Origin: Andrena cerasifolii
Taxonomy: Eukaryota; Arthropoda; Insecta; Hymenoptera; Andrenidae
Direction: 5' to 3'
Length of the DNA stretch: 64,000 bases
NCBI RefSeq assembly: GCF_050908995.1
Contig: NC_135133.1
Location: 2,088,001-2,152,000 of the forward strand
A program made the translations under genes and the position numbers. Under the pieces are notes generated by a model, which had not been told where the DNA came from, searched no databases, and saw only the letters and a program-made list of their open reading frames with translations. Positions 23,131-33,708 of this stretch are shown here, piece by piece (the first letter of the stretch is position 1; each line of letters opens with the position of its first letter).

Positions 23131-24641
23131 TTGAGTGGTTATAAAGTAAATACCTTTGAAAGTGGAAGTCAGCAGATGAGGATTCTGCCACTTACGACAG
23201 GATCCTACTGACCCAATATCCACTACCTCAAGGTACTAGCACCCAAAATGTAACTGAATATTGTCTCCGAGGTGATACTTCGTCTCCAACTGCTTTCATG
23301 TATTAAAATTCATGGCACAATCGAGGGTAGGGAACATTTTAGAGTCAGGTAGAATTTGAAGAAAAATAATTTGAAATCTCATCGACTATGCGTGTTCTTT
23401 TCTAAACATGTCTGGCTACAGACAAGGAACTTCTACTCCTGTTAACTCCGTCCTCGACCCATCGTCACACAGCTATGAGTTCGAATGAAGAATCGTAACG
23501 TTGCCTATCAGGAGAAACCTAATCGTCAAAAACAAAGATGCTCCAGCATATTTTAATCACGAATTACGAAGAGTCTTAAAGCAAAGTCGTAATTGTTGGA
23601 GTGCCAGTGCTAGACTCGTACCTCGTCTATGCTTGACCTCCAACATCTCTGAATCTCACCCCACTTGATTCTCAATCACAGACTCAAATAAACTACTCAA
23701 AGTGATTTTTCTCCAGAACCACTCACATGGAAAGAATTTATCCTCTAATTTTGGATCTCTTCCCTCCCGTCTCCCCTCATTCCACGAATTCTGCGCACCA
23801 GGTACCGAGCATTCAACACAAACCTGCTCCATGGTGCTGACGAACAAGCTCTCTGCATCCTTGCGCAAAGTCCCAATGGATGGTAGCGATTTGTTTCTCC
23901 TGGAAGGGAATCGAGCCCCTCCAGTTTCTAGGCCAACGAGGCCAGTCTACGCCCCGACAGGCGCGATCTCGTTTTTCGATTAAAATTCGATATAGCCTGA
24001 TAACTGTAACTCAGTTCGCTGCTCCCAATGAAGAAACGCTTCACGTGCGTATACACACGCGCCAGCCTTTGCGCAGCAAAACCGACGAAGGAACCGTAAG
24101 AGACTCGTCCATCGGCGAAAACGCTGTCTGTCGATCAACGTCGTTCTCCCGAATCATCGTCGCATTAACAGCTTAAATGGCCGTTTCAGGCTCTTAACTC
24201 GTGGCGGAATATTCTGACGATTGGCATTTAGGGCAACACGGGGCGGAACCGAGGCGAAAACGATACTGTAAATTGGATTAAGAGCAGACGTGAATGGCGG
24301 AGGAACCAAGTCACCGCCGATAAACGCGAATCTGAATTATCGATCGAATAAAATTTGACTCGCTACCCGTGCCAACGGCGTTCGTTAATCGTATTTTTTG
24401 CCATTTGCGTTGCACGGGGTGTCCCAGATCGATATGTAGGTACCTACTGATTCGTTAGAAAATAGAAGTGAAAATTCATTGCGTCTGTTCCGAAGTAAGG
24501 GGGAGGTTTAGTGAATGTCGGTGAATTAATTGCTCTTGAGATATTCAGGCTTCTGATACAAAGCTTTATGAGATTACATATATATTTGTACGTTCTAAAG
24601 AGAAAGTATCTCCTTTTTTCAGGAAAATTAAATTGGTTAGG
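23131..24641. other. Intergenic with GC-richer block 23700-24400
   Basis: No gene recognised. Frames of 70-98 codons at 23656-24176 overlap each other on both strands and one runs over the SINE-like segment listed next. GGGGTGTCCCAGATCGATAT near 24418 resembles a single isolated end of a CAGGGTGTCCCA-type element. Confidence 0.4.
23887..23968 (-). mobile_element. Possible tRNA-derived SINE fragment
   Basis: On the minus strand the segment reads GGGGCGTAGACTGGCCTCGT, then TGGCCTAGAAACTGGAGG and GGCTCGATTCCCTT. The latter is close to a B-box (GGTTCGATTCC), and the upstream part could be a decayed A-box. No paired acceptor stem is visible, so it is not a working tRNA. Confidence 0.35.
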
Positions 24642-24857
24642 TAGGGTAAAGGACCCAATTACTGACACCTAACCAATTACTGTCACCTTAAGCTATTTTA
24701 CTTAAAATACCGAATAAATAAACTATAGCATATAATCTATAGTATAGATTCTAGGTTGAATTACATAATTCTTTTTGTGTATGACTTTACGACGTTTATT
24801 TATTCGTTACTTTAAGTAAAATAGCTTAAGGTGACAGTAATTGGGCCCTTTACCCTA
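24642..24857. mobile_element. TA-target MITE with GGGTAAAGGRCCCAATTA ends
   Basis: TA at 24642-24643 and 24856-24857 flank GGGTAAAGGACCCAATTACT and the complement of TAATTGGGCCCTTTACCC. The arms continue with CACCTTAAGCTATTTTACTT in both. The left arm carries an extra copy of part of the terminus (ACTGACACCTAACCAATT). At 216 bp it is non-coding. Confidence 0.85.
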
Positions 24858-26043
24858 TGTGTTCGAAATTTCCCTGAAATGTTTTTTTTTTGAGAGTAGA
24901 AGTCGGCAGATGAAGTTTCTACGATTTCGTTACTTCCGTGACAGAGTTACCCTCTTAACTGTCGCCACACCAGTTCGTAATGATAAAAGTTATCCCCACT
25001 AGGAAGCTTGAACCAGACTTTGCATTTACTACATGTTAAACTTCACTTCCTGCACGTACGGCGTCCCCTTTTTCTCTCGTTCCTGTAAAAAGTTCTATCA
25101 ATTCAATGTCACAGATAAAAACCATAGACCTTCGCGGTTCTTTTTTATTGTTACTCTGAATGGCGTGAAACGTGATATAAATTGCAAAGTTTGTTCCATA
25201 AGATAATATCGCGCTCGTTGAGCACTCACATCTTTTTAATATATTGGGAATGCTGTTTTGATGATGTAATCTTTCCAAAACATCGGTTGCTGTGTACCCG
25301 GTAAATAGGTGAGATGCGGGTCGAAGGAAAACAGCCTGATATTGGGAATCAGGATGCTGCGGCTCTATCTGTGGAACTTTCCAGTATGGTCAGTCGTGCG
25401 ACACAGTAACTGGATTTCGGGTGCGTGTAGCACATTCGGCGTGATTTTAAAATTCGCGAAAGGCCAGCAACCTGATCCCGTCGTGTCAACTGAAAGAGAT
25501 CAGAGTCGAACCGAAAGTGATCTGGTCCCTGCTGGGCTGAAAGGCTTTCGAATCCTTTACACGCCTCTGGAAACGCGATATTCCTTCGAAGATCGCCAGG
25601 CACTTGTAGTACATTCGCCTCTATTTTTATGTGGGGCAATGCAGGAAGTTTCTCTTTACGTGCGAATATAGTTTCAACCCTTATCGTATGTAAATGAAAT
25701 ATGATTTTACTTATGCGGTGATTAAGTAATTTTGTTCCTCATCGTTAACCTTTCATGCAATTAGTAATTGGTACCTATTCAAGAACGGGTAGGCTTAGTT
25801 TTGTTAAAAATGTTTGCTTTTATTGTTTGTTGTCATTTACCATGTCTCAGGTAACAAATGGATTCTACTTCGAAAGAAAGCTTCATCCTATGTGAACTTT
25901 TTGACCCATTTCCGCAAAATTTCAAATTTCTGTCGCTATCTACACTTCTTTGAATCACTGTCACTACATATTAGCAGACATTTCTAACGTAACATGGTAT
26001 GGAACCAGAAGCTGCCTATGATCATTTATATATGGTTGTAGAC
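24858..26043. other. Intergenic, nothing recognised
   Basis: Frames of 120 codons (+, 25309-25671) and 96 codons (-, 25349-25639) overlap in the same GC-richer patch and have no domain. I see no repeats. Confidence 0.4.
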
Positions 26044-26133
26044 TAAGGTAAATGTCCCAATTAGCGATCCTGTAAGATCTACGCGCACGTTCTAATATAT
26101 TTACATATTAAAAGTATTTATCGCAGTTACTCA

Positions 26134-26888
26134 TTAAGGGGTTATGCCTAGTCAGGCGGCCCAAAAGAGGCGAATATTTGTGAATTTTTTTTGAAGAAGC
26201 GGAAGCGTGTATTTTTACAAAACTTTTTGCGTTTAAAAGAGCAACATTTAAAGAACATTTGGTAATTTTATCGTAGAAAAATATTTACGTTTATAATAAA
26301 ATAACAAGCGACATCCAAGAAGCATTTTTAAAAAATTGGTTTTACGGTGAGCATTGCCATTCGGAACCAGATTATCTAAAATCAAAAAACAAAAAAGATT
26401 TCTTTAGTATATTAATGTATCCTCAGGTTGACGGAGAGAATTTTCCGAAATATTAAGTTAAAACAAAATGGCGGCTATTTAAGTTTGAAATTCTGATTTT
26501 TTCGCGTATTTTTTGCAGGAAAAAATCAGGATTTCAACTTTAAATAGCCGCCATTTTGTTTTAATTAAATATTTCGGAAAATTCTCTCCGTCAACCTGAG
26601 GATACATTAATATACTAACGAAATCTTTTTTGTTTTTTGATTTTAGATAATCTGGTTCCGAATGGCAATGCTCACCGCAAAAGCAAATTTTTAAAAAGGC
26701 TTCTTGAATGTGGGTTGTTACTTTATTATAAACTTAAATATTTTTCTACGAAAAAATTACCAAATGTTCTTTAAATGTTACTCTTTTAAGTGCAAAAAGT
26801 TTTGTAAAAATATACGCTTCCGCTTCTTCAAAAAAAAAACACAAATATTCGCCTCTTTTCGGCCGCCTGATTAGGTATAACTCCTTAC
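26134..26888. mobile_element. TTAA-target full palindrome (GGGGTTATGCCTAGTC ends)
   Basis: TTAA at 26134-26137 on the left and a mutated TTAC at the right (26885-26888). The arms of about 370 bp are near-perfect complements, folding near 26510. They include AAAGAGGCGAATATTTGTGA, GAGCAACATTTAAAGAACAT and a paired AAATGGCGGCTATTTAA/TTTAAATAGCCGCCATTT. It is the most complete copy of the family that also supplies the left part of 21510-22461 and the element at 63697. No coding capacity. Confidence 0.85.
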
Positions 26889-27284
26889 TAGCCTATCACA
26901 TGGCTCTTTTTCCATTATGCAAAACGCCCCTTTTTATGATGAAATTGTTCGAATATAATTATTAACAATAAATATATTATATGGTGCACGTGTATCTATT
27001 GTTGACCTCCAGTTCTCTCTCCGTCCCAAATAGTGACCTATGTCGGACCGGATCAATGACTCGTACATAATGCGTGGAATACCGTGTAATTGATCGGGAC
27101 ATGCAATCTAATGTTCCAATTAATGACTGCATCGACAAAGGATGTTCATGAAATAATTAGTACAAAACAAATTAATTTGCAACAGTTTTAATGTTATGAT
27201 CAGATTTAATAACTGCCAAAGCATTTTCCAATTGTTGTTGCGAATAGTTTTTACGTCATTTATATTCTTTAGTCTTTACTAGCC

Positions 27285-27745
27285 ATCACGGTGTAATTGA
27301 CAGGTATTCCGACTCTGTACCTTTTACCCCAGCGATTTTGTGTGCCGATTTCTGTTTAGTTCCCCTGGCCGCCGCGAGAGGCGTCGTGACTTAGAAAATA
27401 TATACATATGTGTTAATGAGATTTTAATGGTATTACTGGGCTTGCCAGAAAAGTCCTGCGCGTAATGGAGGGGGAACATGCCACGCATGCGCGTGATGAC
27501 GCTGTCATTTGACTGAACCTTGGCGTCGATTGGTTTGACGTCACGGGGTCATCACGCGCATGCGTGGCGTGTTCCCCTTCCACTACGAGTAGGAATTCCA
27601 TACCAGGCCTGTATATATATGTAAATGCCTTTACAACAACCACGAAATCTGCCGACCGCCAGAAGAACTAGGACGAAAAAGTCACACATTCTGGACAGGA
27701 GTCGGAACACCTGTCTATTACACCATGCTAGCCATCTTTACTTAT
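27285..27745. repeat. Inverted repeat nested in the 2.2-kb element
   Basis: The block at about 27285-27332 (GGTGTAATTGACAGGTATTC) pairs with the block at about 27690-27745, whose complement reads GGTGTAATAGACAGGTGTTC and continues CGACTC. These may be arms of the host element or of a separate nested one. Confidence 0.6.
27434..27613. mobile_element. 180-bp MITE with long GC-rich arms
   Basis: The left end is TACTGGGCTTGCCAGAAAAG and the right end CCAGGCCTGTA. The inner arms GGGGGAACATGCCACGCATG and CATGCGTGGCGTGTTCCCCT pair closely, with GCGCGTGATGA/TCATCACGCGC at the base of the loop. TA lies at both ends, suggesting a TA target. The 76-codon minus frame spanning it is an artefact. Confidence 0.7.
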
Positions 27746-28462
27746 TGAGGTTATGGTGCACAACTGACAAACACGTAAGATGGAAACATGACACGGCATC
27801 TCGTGTCAATAATAGGAATTCATACATTTTAGGAGTACCGATTATTGACAGCCATAATTATTACGAATTTAATAAAAAATTCAATGCAATTTTTTTAAAC
27901 AGAAAAATTACAATTATTTTTTAACTTATTTGAATATATTTTTCTTACATTAATATACTCGTGCAAGAAATAATACCTAAAATTTGGCCGTTCTTAAGTT
28001 CGGTAACAAGAAACTACTTTTTCACGGCTTTGTCGCTGACGCACGCGGAAACATTTATTAATTACTTAATTATATGTTATGATATACATTAGCGAAACCA
28101 TCAGCAAGATACTTTGCATATTCACGAATCGAATTCAATGCTTTTAACGCCCGTTTCGAACCGAAAAAAATTCATATTTAAATATAAATGATAAAGTGTC
28201 AATAATTGGGTCTGGGTCGCTAATTGGGACATTTACCTGATTAAGTGCCCCTGAAACTATTTTCGCACTCCCTGGTTATAGATGCTGTATAAGAATTCTT
28301 AAAATTCAAAGGTAGCAGCTTTCCATGAAAAGGAAGAAATGTCACAATGGTATCAATTCTATACAATCGAATTTCAGATGCAGTGCACAGGACCTGATCT
28401 AACATTCAAAGCCATGAAAAAAATTTCTCACAAAATTCCAAAATAGTTCTTCATGTAGCTTC

Positions 28463-28698
28463 ATCAACTAGTCATACCACCCTAGTTGTATCAACTAGTC
28501 ATACCACCCTAGTTGTATCAACTTAGCCAAGCCACCCCAGTTGTATCAACTTAGCCAAGCCACCCCAGTTTACGACCCTAGTCGCGCCAGCCTAGTCGGC
28601 CTGCCTTGGTCGCACTGCCCTAGTTGCGACAACCTATCTGCAATGCCCCAGTTACAACCCTAGTTACACTATCCTAGTTGTGCCATCCTAGTGGTGCT
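28463..28698 (+). repeat. Irregular tandem repeat around CCCTAGTTG
   Basis: A 27-bp unit containing ACCACCCTAGTTGTATCAAC is present twice, then a 28-bp variant with TTAGCCAAGCCACCCCAGTT twice, then shorter degenerate copies of CCTAGT-NN-GC to about 28698. It has the look of a minisatellite growing by unequal exchange at its left side. Confidence 0.75.
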
Positions 28699-29466
28699 AC
28701 CGTTAGCTGCCCTATGTCTTCAGAACTGGCCTCCACAAAATCTCCATTGTTCTTGAGAGAAATTAATCCAAAGAAGCGTACGAAGCTCCTTCCCACGATT
28801 TCGCGCTCGGAACAAAGCTCAAAGAGCAATCGGAAGTTCCGTTGGGAAGGATCCTCGTCCTGGCGCGAATTTCACCGTTACGCGACCCAGTTTCCGGTGT
28901 ACAAAGACACTGGGGCCTTACTGCCCAAAATTAATTTCCGGGCCGACCTTCGCCTCCATTTCCACGAAGGCGCTCGACGGAAACGTGGAATTCCACGGCC
29001 GTTAATGGAACAGACTCACCGAACCAGATACTGGGTTTTTTCCCCCCGTAAACCCGTGGTGTAGTCCACGGTGTGTTGGTTTTGCCTTTAATTATCCTTT
29101 TTGCAGTACCTCCTCATTTGCTCGTATTGCTTTGTCGAATTTCTCGCCGATTCATGTCAGCCGTTTTTACGAATACCTCTTTGAGATTCATTTTTTTTCG
29201 TGCAAAGTAACACTGTTGACGCGAATCTGGACGGATGATTGTCGGCATTCAGAGATTTTAAGACGGAGGTGGTGTTTTGCGGATGTGTTTTGTTGGAGAG
29301 AAGAACGAAATGATGAGAATGGCGGGCTGAAGTCGTTTGGCAATGGATGAGTACTTTGTAGGAATGATGTATTAATCTTTGGTATGGTATTTTGAAGGCT
29401 GATTCAGTAGATCAGTCTGGTGATTAAAGATGTGTATAGAATTTTCGCTTTTGAACTTCTTCTTCG
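28699..29466. other. GC-richer unique block
   Basis: A 128-codon plus-strand frame at 28678-29064 begins inside the tandem repeat and runs through the GC-richer block without a recognisable domain, so I do not call it. Candidate conserved non-coding DNA. Confidence 0.4.
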
Positions 29467-29600
29467 ACTCGGCCGAGTCATCGGTCTGCTACTCGGCCGA
29501 GTGAAAATCTTCCCCGCCGGATTACTCGGCCGAGTACTAGAATATGCGTTCAGACTGGGCGAGTGCTCGGCCCAGTAGCCTCACTAGGCCGAGCACTCGT
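29467..29600. repeat. Cluster of ACTCGGCCGAGT palindromes
   Basis: The 12-bp perfect palindrome ACTCGGCCGAGT occurs at 29467-29478, 29491-29502 and 29524-29535. Variant forms GAGTGCTCGGCCCAGT and ACTAGGCCGAGCACTCG lie at about 29560-29600, the last two forming an inverted pair. Spacing is irregular (24 and 33 bp). Binding sites for a dimeric factor, a decayed minisatellite, or the end of a mobile element are all possible. Confidence 0.7.
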
Positions 29601-30988
29601 CAGGTGTAAACTAAGCATTAGTATGGACGCCTGTCAATATCCAAAATATCTGTTGGTTTTTTGTCTGACAATGAGATCTACTTCGTACAAGCTTCATCCA
29701 AATCGGCGATTGTCAGTTCAGAACTGTCCCTTGCAACAAAAACGTCCATATGTGTCTTGTACGCGTGGGAGGTTGCAAATCCAGAGATACACGAGATCAT
29801 GTATTCTAAAGTGTACGCGTAGACGCCGTAGACTGTCAAGCATGCTTGTCAATCATAATTGGTAATCCGTGATTGGCTATTGCCTACGCACTGTCAGTAC
29901 GAAGTCGACAAAGTCTTCTAGCTCTAGCATAAATTGTACAATAGCGACAAGTAGGTAGTGTTTATGTAATAACATTACCACTAACAAGTAAATAAAAATC
30001 CTCGATCTCGAAAGAAGAAGAAATAAAGTTTGGAAGAAGGAATAACAAGAACTGTTCCAAAATCTCTCAAGAAAATCTTCTGTCTTTTATAAAAAATGCC
30101 CCTGAATTACAGAATCATTTCTTCTCGGAACAGTTAGACTAAACACTGCGAAACAATGGCATATACCATCATTCTTCCACCATCGTGGAGCTTGACGACG
30201 CGAAACCAAACATGTTCCATCATTCATTGATCTCTCATGCAAGCACATCACAGCAACACACAAATTAAACGCTTAAGTACTCACACATGCTCAACCATGC
30301 ATGTTAATCCCCTGCTGTCGTTAATTACTTTCAAAGTGTATCCCAGAAAGTCCAAGTCCAATGGAAATTGCATTGCCTGCACCCTGTTTTTTCTTCCCCT
30401 TGCGATTACCATATTCCATGAAAATCGAAGCTCACGCGTACTCTCGATTGCGTTATCTTCGCGACTTGTCGCGAGCCAGGCGATCTTGTCAAAGGAATCG
30501 CGTCAAGTCCCATTAATTGCTCCGGCCGCGTGTTTCCAGGCGGCGTGGTAGTAAATATCATTAAAGGCAAGGCGCGGAAGAAAATGGACGCGGGCGTAAC
30601 GCGTAAATGGCCGTGGAGCGTAATGATATTTATGGTCGAACGATGCTATCGCCGATATATTCTCACGTGTGGAAAGCCAACGGGAATGCCGGACTCGTTA
30701 AAATCAAACGGGACTCGGGCAGAGGAGAAAGTGAAGCCTGAGAAGTTCGAAGCGATCGAGGCGGGTGAGATAATGGTTAATCACGATTATTAGCGTAATG
30801 AATGGGCCCCACGGGCCGAGCCTGTGCCCACGAAAGCTGGCGCGTCGCAACCGGTCCGTTTGACCGCTAATAATCTAATTGGGAGCAAATTATCGCCATG
30901 ACGGCGCTAATACTCCCCCTTTCCCGCTTCATTTGCGTTTCTGCACGGAGCCAATAAAACTGTCAAACGGACGTTTAAGCCTCCTTTA
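29601..30988. other. Intergenic with GC-richer block 30300-30980
   Basis: Frames of 100-104 codons at 29563-29865 and 30237-30551 are not recognisable. The 30300-30980 block looks unique and compositionally like the other islands in this window. Confidence 0.4.
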
Positions 30989-31888
30989 TCTTCAGTCCCC
31001 CACCATGGGACCATGTAAATTTTCTGAACGTATCATTGCTTACGCTGGGACCGTGTAACGATTTTGAAACCATCGTGAATCCTCACCCTGAGACTATATA
31101 AGTTTTCTATAACTATGAGTCCCCATTGTGGGCCCGTGCAATTTTTCTGAAATTATCTTGAGTGCCTAATCTGGAACGATATAAATTTTCTAAAACTTTC
31201 ATGAGTTCCTGCAAAGGGACCATGCGAATTTTCTGCAGATATGAGTCCCTACTATGGGGCCTTGAAAATTTTATGAAATTATCATTTACCTCTACTGGGA
31301 CTACAACCCAAAGTGATGACATTTTAAATTGATGTATATAAGTGTAAAATACCAAATCGACTATACAAGTTTTCTAAAACTATGAGTCCCCACTGTGGGC
31401 CCATGTAATTTTTCTGAAATTATCTCGAGTGCTTACTTTAGAGCGATATAAATTTTCTACAACTTTCATGAGTTCCCGCAATGGGACCATACGAATTTTC
31501 TGCAGATATGAGTCCCTACTATGGGGCCTTGAAAATTTTCTGAAATTATCATTTACCTCTACTGGGACTACAACCCAAAGTGATGACATTTTAAATTGAT
31601 GTATATAAGTGTAAAATACCAAATCGACTATACAAGTTTTCTAAAACTATGAGTCCCCACTGTGGGCCCATGTAATTTTTCTGAAATTATCTTGAGTGCC
31701 TACTCTGGAGCGATATAAATTTTCTACAACTTTTATGAGTTCCCGCAATGGGACCATACGAATTTTCTGCAGATATGAGTTCCTACTATAGGGCCTTGAA
31801 AATTTTCTGAAATTATCATTTACTTCTACTTGGACTACAACCCAAAGTGATGACATTTTAAATTGATGTACATAAGTGTAAAATACCA
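30989..31888 (-). repeat. 267-bp higher-order tandem array with ~43-bp subunits
   Basis: Three near-identical 267-bp units start at 31092, 31359 and 31626. Each is built of about six degenerate subunits of 40-49 bp with the theme GAGTCCC-nn-TGGGACCATG then AATTTTCTGAAA; GAGT positions in unit two are 31384, 31427, 31470 and 31510. Loose monomers lead in from about 30989. The third unit ends abruptly at AATACCA (31888). The repeated 80-codon minus-strand frames are permitted because 267 is divisible by 3, but the peptide shows no domain and I do not call it coding. Confidence 0.9.
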
Positions 31889-33543
31889 TGGTAATAATTT
31901 TTGTTAAATATAAAAAGAGCGGATAAATTATAACACAACATTTCCCTCCGTGAGAAAGCAATGTCGTTGAAACCACCAAGTTTTTGCCTCTGATTCACGA
32001 AACCGCTAATAACAGTGACGTGCTCGTCGCGTCGGCGTGTTAGCACACTCTCCCTCACTCGTCACAATTATCCTTGTGGATTTTCTGCGGTATTTTCGTT
32101 CATTTTTACGCCCCGGCGTTTTTCGCGCGATTCGCGACCTTCCGCTCGACGAGGAAACGAAGTTTTTCCAGCGCGCGTTTTTGCCGTCTCGAGGAAACGA
32201 CGGTGCTCATTATAACAACGATTTCGTGCAAATACACGTTGCTGTAACTTTGAACCGCAACTCCTACATGACCTTCGTTCACCCTTCGATATGATGTTTC
32301 TTCATAATTTTATCGTATCTCCTCTGGACTGTCTCCTGCGCTTCTAACTGTCAAACTGTCTCGAAACGGTGAACTCGAAGATCTGCCTGCGATCTGAAAG
32401 CGTCGGTTGGAGGTAATTTGCGAAGCCAGCTAACGAACGCCGGGCTCTAACGAGCTAATAAACGGGCCCGCGAAGTGGAGGCGTAGACGAATATACAATG
32501 GCTACGTGTTTTCTTATGTAGGGTAACAACGATCGCTAGTTCAGTGAATTGTTCCCACAGTAATGTATTTTTCTTTTCCTAGCGCCCGTTGGGTGCTGAT
32601 CGATCACGGGACTCTTAGCGGAACTCTCGCGTTGTTTCGTCACTTCGTACTTGCCCGCCTCTGGACACTCGGTGCCTGGCAGGGAAATGGTGGCAATTGG
32701 CACGATTCGCTTGTTCAGTGGAATCAGTTCACGCCTTTTTCATTTTTTTTTCTTGCCTATAAGGAATCGTGTGATCTCTTTAGTCGAAGTGGCCTTGATT
32801 GAATTGTAGGTGAACTAATAGTGAAAATGGTTACCTACATATTTTGGAGGGTTATAGCAACACTACGAAAATAGAGGAATAATGTTTGGTTGATAGAGGT
32901 CTGTGAATTAAAGTTTGATGAAGATAACGATCTCACGAGTTTGCGGGAGGACATTCGTGGAAATAGGTAGTTGTGAGTTATGAAAATGTTTTATAGTTGT
33001 CAATGTGGTATTCGTTGCGTCACGAAATTCTCGTGTGGTAGTACTTGAAATGTTTCTGTACTGCTGCTGAGCAGCAATTATCGAGTGGAATATTAAGTAA
33101 TTGTCAAGTGCAAGTGGATTAAGAATAAAATCATTTAAAGAGACAAGCCATGGTGATAGTGGTTAAGAGCAAGTGTTACTGGAATGTGAGGATTTTAGAT
33201 TAATATTTATAAACGTCAAGAACGGTGGGCGATAATATTCACGTCACTGCTGTTGACCGAATACTGTATCGATATTCTAAAATGTCAGGCAACAGACTGG
33301 CGGGCATTTTTGTATAGACATAGCAACACCAAGTTGCGTTTAGATTTTGTTAGAACTTGGCTATTTTCGCTGATTACGCGAAGACGTTGGCACAGTTGCT
33401 AGCGACGTTTCCTCGAAATTTATGACCAAACGCTTAGTGAAATTCGCGTTCTGATTCAACTTCTGGATAGAGCATGAAAAGTTGTGTCTTATCTGCTTAT
33501 AACCTGGGGTCCAGATGCAAGTTCAATCTATTCTATACTCCCA
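31889..33543. other. Intergenic with GC-richer block 32010-32480
   Basis: No gene recognised. Frames of 66-85 codons at 32015-32294 and 79 codons at 32563-32802 overlap on one strand or lack motifs. The rest is AT-rich unique sequence. Confidence 0.4.
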
Positions 33544-33708
33544 GTCATTTAAGAAGGAACCCGTTTCGCGCATGTAGAATGAGCTCATTGGCTCCGAAAA
33601 AGCGTTGGTGGGAGTACAGCCAATAGCGGCTTCTCCCGGCACCAATGAGCGTCAACCTGCGCAGAACGGGTCTAAACTCGTCGGTGAGCAAGTTCCTTCT
33701 TAAATGAC
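33544..33708. mobile_element. 165-bp MITE-like inverted repeat
   Basis: GTCATTTAAGAAGGAAC at 33544-33560 and its exact complement at 33692-33708 are the ends. Further in, CCCGTTTCGCGCAT and GAGCTCATTGG pair with the other side after a 22-bp offset. TTAA lies within each arm (33549-33552 and 33700-33703), so a TTAA target with chance-matching flanks is one reading. Confidence 0.65.

Larger units (their letters stand above)
26044..28238. mobile_element. 2.2-kb TA-target element hosting nested insertions
   Basis: The left end AGGTAAATGTCCCAATTAGC, preceded by TA, and the right end GCTAATTGGGACATTTACCT, followed by GA, are complementary over 22 bp. CCCAATTATTGACAC also occurs just inside the right end, a word shared with the 24642-24857 family. 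Inside are a complete TTAA element (26134-26888) and an inverted repeat (27285-27745), itself holding a MITE (27434-27613). Removing these leaves about 1 kb. A 99-codon frame at 27625-27924 has no recognised motif; no transposase was found. Confidence 0.75.

Noticed and set aside
24415..24440. GGGGTGTCCCAGATCG as an end of a CAGGGTGTCCCA-type element
   Set aside because: Isolated single end; no partner identified in the following sequence.
28463..28698. CRISPR-like alternation of repeats and spacers
   Set aside because: Spacers are not unique and units are irregular; this is a eukaryotic minisatellite.
28678..29064. 128-codon plus-strand open frame
   Set aside because: Begins in a tandem repeat and continues through a GC-rich block with no recognisable domain.
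31113..31979. Three similar 80-110-codon minus-strand frames, at first sight a tandem gene family
   Set aside because: They are the units of the 267-bp array; the period is divisible by 3, so frames persist by arithmetic.
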